DNA of 64,000 nt from Gracilibacillus caseinilyticus (GTDB taxonomy: Bacteria > Bacillota > Bacilli > Bacillales > Amphibacillaceae), in contig NZ_CP095072.1 of the NCBI RefSeq assembly GCF_022919115.1, positions 4,445,960-4,509,959 of the forward strand, in the 5' to 3' direction. This document shows, piece by piece, positions 54,153 to 62,208 of this stretch. How positions within the stretch are numbered: position 1 is the first letter of the stretch; the number at the start of each line of letters is the position of its first letter. Below the pieces are notes generated by a model that saw only the letters and a program-made list of their open reading frames with translations, ran no database searches and was not told the origin of the DNA. A program made the translations under genes and the position numbers.

Positions 54153-54728
54153 TTATGATGTTGGTGCCAACCCTTCGATAAAATACAGTTGAATCAAGTC
54201 AGCCACTTCGTCCTTAAGCAATGACTCATTCCCACGCAATTTCCAGTCATTCACTAAATTAATGTACATTTTGAACATCAGAAAGGCCGTTATTCTCGGC
54301 TCACACGGTCTAATTTCTCTTCGTTCGATTGCCGTTGCAATTCGCTCTTCGATAAATAAACAAATTTCTTCCTCTAATGCATCCAACGCTTCTGTTACAA
54401 TCGGAGTTCCCAATTGGATGGCTTCCTGTGATAATTTAATTGTTAATTCATGTTGATCTTTGAATACGACTACATGGTGTAACACATTATTAAAATTATC
54501 GATAAAGGAATTCTCCGATCTAATCGCTTGATTCGCTACTTCACGCATTTCAATTGCTATGTTTTGAATAATAGCTTTTAATAATTCTTCTTTATTGGAG
54601 AAATAGTTATAAATCGTACCTTTACCAACCTTCGCTATTTTCGACACGAGCTCCATTGTGGTTGCTTTATATCCAAATTGTGAAAAAGACTCTGTTGCAG
54701 CTATCATGATTTGTTTTTTTCGATCCAT
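54153..54728 (-). CDS. TetR-family transcriptional regulator
   Basis: A 191-residue regulator. The N-terminal helix-turn-helix is typical: IMIAATESFSQFGYKATTME and KVGKGTIYNYFSNKEELLKA (residues about 7-50). The C-terminal ligand domain is helical. I chose ATG at 54728, where the TetR domain begins; the open frame runs 23 codons further without support. It is directly upstream of yhgE on the same strand and probably regulates that operon. Confidence 0.88.
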   Translation of the reverse strand: MDRKKQIMIAATESFSQFGYKATTMELVSKIAKVGKGTIYNYFSNKEELLKAIIQNIAIEMREVANQAIRSENSFIDNFNNVLHHVVVFKDQHELTIKLSQEAIQLGTPIVTEALDALEEEICLFIEERIATAIERREIRPCEPRITAFLMFKMYINLVNDWKLRGNESLLKDEVADLIQLYFIEGLAPTS

Positions 54729-54900
54729 TCTGCCATTCCACTCCAAACTGACTAAAATACTGTTTTGGTCATTTATACAATATATCACTTCGCACATGGT
54801 TCGTAAAGCCTTATTTTAACTTTGAATCTTTTCACTTATACTCAAATTTTGTTTTGAATAATGTTAAAAGGTGGTAATACACTAATAGAAGCATTTTAAA

Positions 54901-54920
54901 AGGAGTGTTAAGGAGTGTTA
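54901..54920 (+). promoter_or_regulatory. Tandemly duplicated ribosome-binding site
   Basis: AGGAGTGTTA occurs twice in direct succession just before the ATG of the aldo/keto reductase. Only the second copy is at normal spacing. Confidence 0.6.
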
Positions 54921-55766
54921 ATGATGGAAAGTATCGTGCCAACCATGAAGCTTCATGATGGAATCGAATTACCGACGATTGGATTTGGAACAGCTAATAT
55001 TAAAGGAAATCAGGGAGCAAATGTGATAGCAAACGCAATTTCTAATGGTTACCGATTAATTGATACTGCCTATAATTATGAGAATGAAGGCGCAGTTGGT
55101 GAAGCAATCCGAAGAGCAGATGTATCAAGAGAAAAATTACGAATTACTTCCAAATTGCCTGGCCGTTATCACCAATACGATGAGGCGATTAAAGCATTGC
55201 AAGAATCATTATTCCGTGCCAATCTTGATTATTTCGACCTCTATTTGATCCATTGGCCAAACCCGAAACAAGATCATTATTTAGAAGCATGGCAAGCATT
55301 AATTGACGCGCAAAAATGGGGATTGGTTCGATCAATTGGCGTCAGTAACTTTCTACCAGAACATTTGGAAAGACTGAAACGAGAAACTGGTGTTATGCCA
55401 ACCGTCAATCAAGTTGAGCTTCATCCATTCTTCAACCAGGAAGAACAGCGTACTTTTCATGAAAAGCATCAGATCGTAACAGAATCCTGGAGCCCACTCT
55501 ATCGCGCAGAGGAAATTATGGTCCATGACACAATACAGCAGATTGCTAAGAAATATCAGAAATCCGTGGGACAAGTAATCTTACGCTGGCATTACCAGCT
55601 CGGGAATGTAACGATTCCACGATCAACTTCACCTGAACATCAATTAAGCAATCTGTCTATTTTTGATTTTGCCTTGGATTATGAAGATATGGAAGCGATC
55701 GGTCAATTAACGCGGCCAGATGGCAGAATTAATGATCAGGATCCAGCCGTTTATGAGGAGTTTTAA
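54921..55766 (+). CDS. Aldo/keto reductase
   Basis: A 281-residue AKR with the catalytic tetrad visible: Asp and Tyr in LIDTAYNYENEGAVG near residue 48-53, Lys in ITSKLPG near 79, and His in LYLIHWPNP near 113. NADPH-binding motif IPRSTSPEHQ lies near 240. AKRs of this kind reduce aldehydes and keto acids such as 2,5-diketogluconate; the substrate is not known. Start at 54921 or 54924, both ATG, after a duplicated ribosome-binding site. Confidence 0.9.
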   Translation: MMESIVPTMKLHDGIELPTIGFGTANIKGNQGANVIANAISNGYRLIDTAYNYENEGAVGEAIRRADVSREKLRITSKLPGRYHQYDEAIKALQESLFRANLDYFDLYLIHWPNPKQDHYLEAWQALIDAQKWGLVRSIGVSNFLPEHLERLKRETGVMPTVNQVELHPFFNQEEQRTFHEKHQIVTESWSPLYRAEEIMVHDTIQQIAKKYQKSVGQVILRWHYQLGNVTIPRSTSPEHQLSNLSIFDFALDYEDMEAIGQLTRPDGRINDQDPAVYEEF

Positions 55767-55779
55767 AGTGAGAAGTTGG

Positions 55780-55811
55780 AGCTGAGAGGATTATACTCCT
55801 CTCAGCTTTTA
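55780..55811 (+). terminator. Terminator after the aldo/keto reductase
   Basis: Stem AGCTGAGAGGA / TCCTCTCAGCT with a six-base loop and TTTTATT. Confidence 0.85.
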
Positions 55812-55837
55812 TTAAAGCTTGAAAGGAAGTTAAAGAA

Positions 55838-56076
55838 TTGGGCAGAATGTATATTGCAATAGCGTCATTATTTTTGTTATTGAATATCCTTCCACTAACA
55901 CTTGTTATACTGTTAGATTATCAAGATCCTACCTTTCGATTGTAACGTTGGGTGCAAATGGGAGGAGGATACTGATTATTCCGATTGGTTACAGCATTAT
56001 CAGTTTATTTTTTTCGTTTTTCATAAAGAAAATCGATGTTACATTACTTTTTCTTATTGCTGTAAATACCTGTTAA
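55838..56076 (+). pseudogene. Possible frameshifted small membrane protein
   Basis: A first frame from TTG 55838 or ATG 55847 (YIAIASLFLLLNILPLTLVI) stops at about 55945. A second frame continues with IVTLGANGRRILIIPIGYS, then a hydrophobic helix and IDVTLLFLIAVNTC, ending at 56076. The two together would make an 80-residue protein with three helices. No family recognised. The rest of the 55812-56160 gap is empty. Confidence 0.35.
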
Positions 56077-56160
56077 TGTTTCAAACATAATGAATTACCT
56101 CTTTTTTAATATTCCCCTGAACTAAGCAAAGTAATTTCTGAATTATACAGTCTGCAATGT

Positions 56161-56574
56161 TTAATCCTCACCTGCCAATCCAGCAGAATTGATAATAAAT
56201 ATATAAAATGGATAAACGATTAATCCTCCTATCAAAAACAGACCAGTGACAGGATTAGGAACGTCTCCTCCATTCGTCATCGGAAATAGAGAAGCAACTA
56301 CGTATGTAAAAAGGACTAAATAAAGGAACCAGAGAACTAAAGACCAATAGTTAGCCTTTCTCCCATTCAACCACTTTTTGGTTAAGAAATAGAGTGCGAT
56401 GGTCCCGCCAATCATTTCAACTGCAACAAGGATCCAGATAACCGTACTAATTGTGTCAATATCTAAATTTGTTAATCTATTGATTCTATACACATTTAAC
56501 ATTAATTCCATTGGTACAAAAAATATGAAAGCATATAGAATACTAACCACATTTAATTTTAAGAAATACTTCAA
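56161..56574 (-). CDS. Membrane protein of unknown function
   Basis: A 137-residue protein with four predicted helices. I chose TTG at 56574 (GGGGGA upstream), since the product then starts KYFLKLNVVSILYAF. No family recognised. It lies 19 bases after the DUF2651-like gene and is probably co-transcribed with it. Confidence 0.55.
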   Translation of the reverse strand: MKYFLKLNVVSILYAFIFFVPMELMLNVYRINRLTNLDIDTISTVIWILVAVEMIGGTIALYFLTKKWLNGRKANYWSLVLWFLYLVLFTYVVASLFPMTNGGDVPNPVTGLFLIGGLIVYPFYIFIINSAGLAGED

Positions 56575-56593
56575 TTCTAGTCCCCCATGATGA

Positions 56594-56887
56594 TTATTGG
56601 ATTGATTTTGTCTCCGTTCTCTTAGATAACATCCCTTTACATAAAAACGAACCAATTAAGCTAACGACAGAATATAAGATGATCCAAATCAAAATGCTGT
56701 TATTATAGAAAAGAAACAAAGCAAGAATACTCGTTATGAATACCACCGATGGCCCAATCCATGATTTTCGCAGTAACGCATAACTGACAAGATCGATTAA
56801 AAATGCAGTGATGGGAAATATGATTACAACAGCTTGAAATTCATTGAGTTCTAAGAGTCGTGCTAAACCATAGACACTGAATGACAT
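56594..56887 (-). CDS. DUF2651-like small membrane protein
   Basis: A 97-residue protein with three helices, with IIFPITAFLIDLVSYAL, LALFLFYNNSILIWIILYS and SLIGSFLCKG: the pattern of the DUF2651 proteins of Bacillus. The ATG lacks a strong ribosome-binding site. Function unknown. Confidence 0.55.
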   Translation of the reverse strand: MSFSVYGLARLLELNEFQAVVIIFPITAFLIDLVSYALLRKSWIGPSVVFITSILALFLFYNNSILIWIILYSVVSLIGSFLCKGMLSKRTETKSIQ

Positions 56888-57041
56888 TCAAATAAACAGA
56901 AGCGTAAGCAGTGTTGTATTTCCATTCTTCATTTTGGTCATCCTTTCTGTTATTTTTCTATTTTCACAACTACAATGGTTTCTGTTTTAGATTAATCTTT
57001 ACAGAGTTCTAACCATTCCATTCTCTCCCGAATTCATTTCA

Positions 57042-57404
57042 CTAATTTTCAACTCGTTCCGTCTCCTTAATATTTATTTCATCTGATGTTTCAATTTTAT
57101 CAATCGCTACAAATAAAAAACCTGAAATAATGCCACCTAGTAATTTGAAAGAAACCAGTTCACTCATTCCCAAAGCTAATATGCAAAGAATCAGAGGCGC
57201 AAAACTAATAATTAATTTCTCAATAAGAAACCCTTCTGTAAATATTTTAATACCTAGCAAAAAACCTATTGTTAAACCAATAATTAATAAGTATTCTTTG
57301 CTATCTCCATCACCAAACAACTTTGAAATTAAGTATGTTACTGCAATACCCGCTACATAATTCAGCCATCTCCTACGCATATCTCTTAGTTCCTTTCCAA
57401 TCAT
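57042..57404 (-). CDS. Membrane protein of unknown function
   Basis: A 120-residue protein with four predicted helices and an acidic C-terminus. It lies five bases after the lipoprotein gene and is likely co-transcribed with it. No family recognised. Confidence 0.5.
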   Translation of the reverse strand: MIGKELRDMRRRWLNYVAGIAVTYLISKLFGDGDSKEYLLIIGLTIGFLLGIKIFTEGFLIEKLIISFAPLILCILALGMSELVSFKLLGGIISGFLFVAIDKIETSDEINIKETERVEN

Positions 57405-57408
57405 TTTT

Positions 57409-57834
57409 CTATTTTATTCCACTTCTATCTATTAACTCCACCGTATCCTTTTGAGGATCGTATGTATACTTCCAGAAATATTCTTTCTCATCCTGATTGT
57501 TCTTCACCAATTTTGTTAAAGTAATCGTGTAATACGCTGTACCTGCTTCTTTCCATGCTCCGTTACTTTCAATGCTCTCATCCGACATAACGTTGATGAC
57601 GGTAGAATAGGTCGTCTTACCTTCTGGTTCTTTTTTGGTAACTGACTCTCCTGCTTTGATTTTAGGAAATTCAGGATGTTTTGTTAATGCTGCTTCGATC
57701 ATTTCGGCATCATAATTATGAAGGGAACTACTTGTAGCGGAAAGCGATTCTGATTCATTTTGTGGAGAGTTGCAGCCAACTAACATAATAAACAGGAGCA
57801 AAAATCCAATAGAAGCCAGCGATTGATATTTCAT
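57409..57834 (-). CDS. Small lipoprotein of unknown function
   Basis: A 141-residue lipoprotein: signal peptide with lipobox LVGC (Cys near 21), a Ser/Glu linker, then a small domain with [19 protein letters not shown] and [16 protein letters not shown] strands. No family recognised. GAGGGCTG precedes the ATG. It probably shares a transcript with the membrane gene that follows. Confidence 0.6.
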
Positions 57835-57937
57835 AACTTCAGCCCTCCACTCGATGTATAAACACCCCTATTTTAACATAAATATCCATACGTAACGATA
57901 ACGATAATAATTTAGTTTCTAAATATATAAAACTATC

Positions 57938-58512
57938 TATAACCCAAATTATCTCAACTAGCTTAGAGGTAGTTTTGAAATGCTGTTAGTGGTATGATGC
58001 CGCTCCGGCCAACCACTTCGCGTCCTGCGGGGTACGGCTGAAGCTAGGCTACTACACGAATTACTTCTTTGCTGCCCTGCACCGAGGAAGCTTACTTCGA
58101 AGCGATACTAGTAGACACCGGTGCAGACTTTGTGGTTCTGCAGCACCTGCACAATCCCGCGGGGGTCTATGTGGTTGGCCTGCGCTAGGAGAGGTACTCT
58201 ACAACTTTTATAAGAGCTAGCATATTGAGCGCATCCACAAATAACAGCATTTGATTGATTACATAAAGCCTATAACCAGTGCTTTTAGCTGTTTCATATG
58301 TTGTAGCACTTCCCTTAAGCGTAGGAAATATGCGGAGACTCCAGCGGGATCAGTCGTGTCCAAAAATCCCGCAGGAAAGTGGTTTTCTTTCCAAGGAAGT
58401 TGAGGCCCACCCCACACGACGCGGAGCATATTCCGGAGCTTTGCTTCGCGTATAAAAATTATCAAAATTACCAAATGATAATACAGGTCCACTTTACGTA
58501 ATCCGTATTATA
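57938..58512. repeat. R7: diverged, internally rearranged copy of the dispersed element
   Basis: A 575-bp copy. The left terminal repeat is degraded (TATAACCCAAATTATCTCAA), the right is good (TACGTAATCCGTATTATA). The left module has CGGCCAACCAC and GTGGTTGGCC arms, but the inner stem is replaced: 58042-58103 is the reverse complement of the segment that lies in the right module of R2, R3 and R6 (R6 46722-46782). The right module lacks that segment and has a different central stretch. With terminators on both sides it fills the gap between the lipoprotein and P450 genes. Confidence 0.85.
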
Positions 58513-58568
58513 AGAAAACCATACATATCTTGAGAATGATTACTTCTAACCATAATTTTATAACATAC

Positions 58569-58604
58569 AAAAACGCCATTAACCCATCGATTAATGACGT
58601 TTTT
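58569..58604 (-). terminator. Terminator of the P450 gene
   Basis: Stem AAAAACGCCATTAA / TTAATGACGTTTTT (one mismatch) with an eight-base loop, 14 bases after the P450 stop. Confidence 0.8.
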
Positions 58605-58617
58605 AATATTGTAAAGC

Positions 58618-59838
58618 TTATTCAAATGTAATCACTACTCCACTCTTCGGAAGAGATGGAATGTCATTCATGCTGTAAGCAAAATTCTGCTTTGGAAATG
58701 AATAAGAAACCTCATTCACAAAAAATTCGGCTGTTTCCTTCAATATATCAATCGTCATCCATTCACCCGCACAGCGGTGACCGATATCAAATTCCCCTCC
58801 ACCTTGCGGAATAAAATCAAACGGATTTCTTTTCCAATCAACAAAACGCTCTGGTTCAAATCGATCCGGGTTCTCCCAAATATCAGGATCATGATTGGTA
58901 CCATATAAATCGATAAGTGTTAACGTACCCTCTTTGAATTCGTATCCTTTCCAAGAAAAATCCTGTTTGACACGTGCTGCTGCAAATGGGAAAAATGGAT
59001 AATACCTGCGAACCTCTTGGATAAAGCTTCTAGCATCTCCATTTTGAATATGTGCGACCTTTTCGGGGAAATCATGGATCGACAGCATTAAAAAATCAAT
59101 GTATACCGCAATTGCAACAATTGGGCGCAACACATTTAACAACTCCACGGCAACAATGTTCTTATCTAAGCATTCCCCATTATGATCTTTGTGCATCGAA
59201 AACTGGTATAAAGCTCGATCCTGATCTGCTGCTAATTCATGGTTTCTCACCTTCTCCACCATATCTTCCAGCCAGCCTTGTGCTTTGATTCGGGAATATC
59301 TAGCCTTCCAATGCTTTGGACCAACATTTGCCGCATGTTCAAACATATCACTTAATTCGTCTACCCATTGTTCCGCATCAGCTGAGGCTAGCGAAACACC
59401 AGTCCACTTCAATGCAGCTCTTGTCAGTACATTTTTTGCTGCATCATAGACTTCCATTTTTTCTTGATTTGCATCCACTTCTGCACGCCATTCTTCACGA
59501 ACTAACAACTGCATTTCTGTTAATTTTTCTTTTGTCATTAATGACATGAACAGAGACTTACGATGGTGGTGGGCTTGTCCATCTAGTCCCTGTACACCAC
59601 CCTGACCGAATAAAGTTTTTTGAATACGACCGGGTGCTGCATTTTTCCGTGAAAACCTTTCGTTGTCATAAAACAATTCCGCTTCTTCTTTACCAACCAT
59701 ACAGATCACTTTTTCCGCCAAAAATCTAGTTTCAAAAATACGATGATCAAACTTCTCAGCATGATTCATGATATAATGATAACCTTCTTTTAACACTTCT
59801 AACGTATGATCAAGCCCATTCTCTTTAGGCATGGCCAT
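58618..59838 (-). CDS. Cytochrome P450, CYP152-type fatty acid peroxygenase
   Basis: A 406-residue P450. The haem-ligand region is FDIGHRCAGEW near residue 350, without the usual aromatic FxxGxRxC form, and the I-helix segment LLNVLRPIVAIAVYIDF near 232-248 has the Arg-Pro pair in place of the acid/alcohol pair. Both are hallmarks of CYP152 enzymes, such as YbdT of B. subtilis, which use hydrogen peroxide to hydroxylate fatty acids. The N-terminal block KFDHRIFETRFLAEKV fits too. I chose ATG at 59838 (GGAGG upstream). Confidence 0.9.
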   Translation of the reverse strand: MAMPKENGLDHTLEVLKEGYHYIMNHAEKFDHRIFETRFLAEKVICMVGKEEAELFYDNERFSRKNAAPGRIQKTLFGQGGVQGLDGQAHHHRKSLFMSLMTKEKLTEMQLLVREEWRAEVDANQEKMEVYDAAKNVLTRAALKWTGVSLASADAEQWVDELSDMFEHAANVGPKHWKARYSRIKAQGWLEDMVEKVRNHELAADQDRALYQFSMHKDHNGECLDKNIVAVELLNVLRPIVAIAVYIDFLMLSIHDFPEKVAHIQNGDARSFIQEVRRYYPFFPFAAARVKQDFSWKGYEFKEGTLTLIDLYGTNHDPDIWENPDRFEPERFVDWKRNPFDFIPQGGGEFDIGHRCAGEWMTIDILKETAEFFVNEVSYSFPKQNFAYSMNDIPSLPKSGVVITFE

Positions 59839-59898
59839 AATAAAACCTCCCACAAATGAATTCTTGTTACTAGCATTCCCTTCATTCGGTGATACAAA

Positions 59899-59936
59899 CA
59901 AAAAAACTGACACACAGGGTTTGCGTCAGTTTTTCG
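59899..59936 (-). terminator. Terminator after the MazG-like gene
   Basis: On the minus strand AAAAACTGACGCA pairs with TGTGTCAGTTTTTTT around a short loop. Confidence 0.75.
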
Positions 59937-60321
59937 TTTTTACTCCGATATCTTTATTTTTCCGATCTTTTACTTCTACCATTTTCTGATAAAAGGCAGA
60001 TTCTAAATCAATGTCAAAATAATTAGCATATTTGACAATATAGGCCATACAATCTGCCAGCTCTTTGCCGACATCTTCTCTCACACTCTGTTTTGCCTCT
60101 GCAAATGCGTCTGATTCTGGAGTTCCCTGATTCATCTGTTGGTTCGTGCTGTTAAACACTTTTCGCAATTCCTCTGCTACTTCTGCCACTTCTGTTGATA
60201 AAAGCATGTAATTATGTAAAAGTGACGCTTTTTCTTCCTCATAATTTTCACCACTAATTTCCCAATCCATGTCTTTGTGATAAGCTGCCATATACGCTTG
60301 TAATTCTTTCAATGCTTCCAC
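59926..60321 (-). CDS. MazG-like nucleotide pyrophosphohydrolase
   Basis: A 131-residue all-alpha NTP pyrophosphatase-type protein. The metal-binding motifs are LLSTEVAEVAEELRK near residues 40-54 (ExxE) and VGKELADCMAYIVKYAN near 84-100 (ExxD). Such proteins hydrolyse non-canonical or stress nucleotides. The start is GTG with GGATGAGG upstream. It is divergent from the Maf gene, another nucleotide-cleaning enzyme. Confidence 0.85.
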   Translation of the reverse strand: MEALKELQAYMAAYHKDMDWEISGENYEEEKASLLHNYMLLSTEVAEVAEELRKVFNSTNQQMNQGTPESDAFAEAKQSVREDVGKELADCMAYIVKYANYFDIDLESAFYQKMVEVKDRKNKDIGVKTKN

Positions 60322-60423
60322 CTCATCCTTTTTTTATTAGTGTATCATACTTGTCCATTTGCAGTTTACGTACACAGGAAGTATGATAATAAAAAATAAT
60401 TTTTTACGAAAAGAGGTATGCTG

Positions 60424-60981
60424 ATGCAATTAATATTGGCCTCATCTTCCCCGCGAAGACAACAGTTATTGGAACAAGTAGGAATCCCTTTTAAGATACG
60501 CAAGCAGGAAGTGGACGAATCGGTAATAACACTGAAAGAGCCAGCACGAAAAGTCGAAGAACTTGCGAGGTTGAAAGGCAATCACGTTACATTAAAAGAT
60601 AACAATGAAGTCATTTTATCTGCAGATACCGTTGTTGCGTATCAACATCACATTTTTGAAAAGCCGAAGACGAAGGAAGAAGCCTATTCCATGATCGACA
60701 GCTTAAGTGATAGTCAGCATGACGTGTATACCGGTGTCATGTTACGTTCTGTCAAGAAAACAATCGTTTTTGTCGAAAAAACAGCCGTACAATTTTGGCC
60801 CATTTCGAAAAAAGACATCCATACATATATTGATACCGATGAACCTTATGACAAGGCTGGTGGCTATGGTATTCAAAGTATCGGAGCAAAATTTGTCAAA
60901 GGAATTGTCGGTGATTACTATAATGTTGTCGGATTACCCATTTCACGCGTTGTTCGTTCTTTACAAGAATTCTATCAGTAA
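60424..60981 (+). CDS. Maf-family nucleotide pyrophosphatase
   Basis: A 185-residue Maf protein that removes modified nucleoside triphosphates (typically dTTP/UTP-type analogues). Motifs: LILASSSPRRQQLLEQVGI at the N-terminus, VDESV near 36, LSADTVVAY near 68-76, and EPYDKAGGYGIQS near 141-153. I chose ATG at 60424 because GAGGT lies seven bases upstream. The short length is normal. Confidence 0.92.
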   Translation: MQLILASSSPRRQQLLEQVGIPFKIRKQEVDESVITLKEPARKVEELARLKGNHVTLKDNNEVILSADTVVAYQHHIFEKPKTKEEAYSMIDSLSDSQHDVYTGVMLRSVKKTIVFVEKTAVQFWPISKKDIHTYIDTDEPYDKAGGYGIQSIGAKFVKGIVGDYYNVVGLPISRVVRSLQEFYQ

Positions 60982-61014
60982 AAATCAGTCAGCTTTTACA
61001 CTGACTGATTTTGC
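60980..61014. terminator. Bidirectional terminator between Maf and arabinanase genes
   Basis: Stem AAAATCAGTCAG / CTGACTGATTTT with a short loop. Confidence 0.8.
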
Positions 61015-61016
61015 TA

Positions 61017-61976
61017 TTAATACGTTGGCCAGCCATTGCTATCCCAATTGAGATCATTAATCAGCAATCGAGGTAAGCCATTACTGTCTGCATCATATGC
61101 ATGACGTATTAATAAATTTTGATAAACATCCTGGTGTCCTGGCCCAATCCACTTGTCATTACCGGTATCTATAATGGTACCGCCACCTTGCATCATACTG
61201 TTACCCAATTTATCATAATACGGACCAGTAATTTGCGTAGAGCGTCCTACTGCAATTTTGTAATCACTGTTCACCCCATTACAACAGGAATCAAATGAAA
61301 CAAACAGATAATAATAGCCATTATGATAGGTGATTGTTGGTGCTTCTACAGCGTGTTCCGGATCAGATGGTCTTGCCGCTATGGAGTATTGAGTCCCTGT
61401 TGGTTTCATCGTACTTGGATCTAATTTGGTCAGTTTAATCCCGCTCCAATATGAGCCGTACGATAACCAAGGCTGACCATTTTCATCGACAATCATCGCT
61501 GGATCAATCGCATTATAATTATCGGAAGTAGTCGAACGCGTGACCAATCCATCATCTCGCCAATTACCAGAACTTATACTCTCCGTAGACAGTAAACCTA
61601 TCAATGATTGATTTGATCCAAATGATGAAACCGAATAATAGAGCCAATAGCGACCATTGAAATATTCAATATCTGGCGCCCACTGGTTACTTGCGTGATT
61701 TGGCACATAATTACTCCACCAGCTAGCCGGCTGCGGGAAAATGACTGGCGCCTCCCCCCAACTGTAACCGTTGTCATTTGAATAAATGACTTTTATTCCG
61801 TTTCCATCTGCTGGGCCAGTTCCAAATATCCAATACGTGTCATTTTCTTTTACCATAGAAGGATCGTGAATCATCGGATGCTCCTCCATATCCCAGAAGG
61901 CTGCCGAAACAGATACTCCTGATATTCCAATAAATAACAGTGACAACAACATGACTTTCCAAGTTTCACGTAACAA
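61017..61976 (-). CDS. abnA: Secreted GH43 endo-alpha-1,5-L-arabinanase
   Basis: A 319-residue exported glycoside hydrolase family 43 enzyme. The signal peptide ends near VSA (about residue 26). The five-bladed propeller carries the catalytic acids: Asp in MIHDPSMVKEND near 38, Asp in YNAIDPAMIVDENG near 153, and Glu in HAVEAPTITYHNGYYYLFVS near 208. The length fits B. subtilis AbnA. It cuts plant arabinan to oligosaccharides. The start is TTG with GGAGAGGAG upstream. No other arabinose genes are in the window. A cre-like site lies upstream. Confidence 0.92.
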   Translation of the reverse strand: MLRETWKVMLLSLLFIGISGVSVSAAFWDMEEHPMIHDPSMVKENDTYWIFGTGPADGNGIKVIYSNDNGYSWGEAPVIFPQPASWWSNYVPNHASNQWAPDIEYFNGRYWLYYSVSSFGSNQSLIGLLSTESISSGNWRDDGLVTRSTTSDNYNAIDPAMIVDENGQPWLSYGSYWSGIKLTKLDPSTMKPTGTQYSIAARPSDPEHAVEAPTITYHNGYYYLFVSFDSCCNGVNSDYKIAVGRSTQITGPYYDKLGNSMMQGGGTIIDTGNDKWIGPGHQDVYQNLLIRHAYDADSNGLPRLLINDLNWDSNGWPTY

Positions 61977-62003
61977 TATTATTGCTCCTCTCCATTTTTG
62001 TTA

Positions 62004-62017
62004 AGTATGCGCTTACA
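62004..62017 (-). promoter_or_regulatory. cre-like catabolite repression site upstream of abnA
   Basis: On the minus strand TGTAAGCGCATACT matches the CcpA consensus TGNAANCGNNNNCA except for the last base. It lies about 30 bases before the gene. Confidence 0.5.
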
Positions 62018-62208
62018 AAAACATTTCGTAATCATACTTAATTAAACATCATTTTAACACATTTCAAAAAACAAACAAGGTACTTAAATACTATTTTAAC
62101 TTTAAAAATATAACTTTTTTATTAACTAAACACTTAGAAATCACTTGAAAATTTTCGTTTACATATCATCTAAAAAGGAAAATATATCTATAAGAAGGGG
62201 TGAAAGCT

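Noticed and set aside
58259..58492. 77-codon minus-strand frame inside R7
   Set aside because: Repeat-derived; no equivalent in other copies.
1382..58512. CRISPR array
   Set aside because: The dispersed repeats are kilobases apart, hundreds of bases long and without regular spacers. No cas gene was seen.
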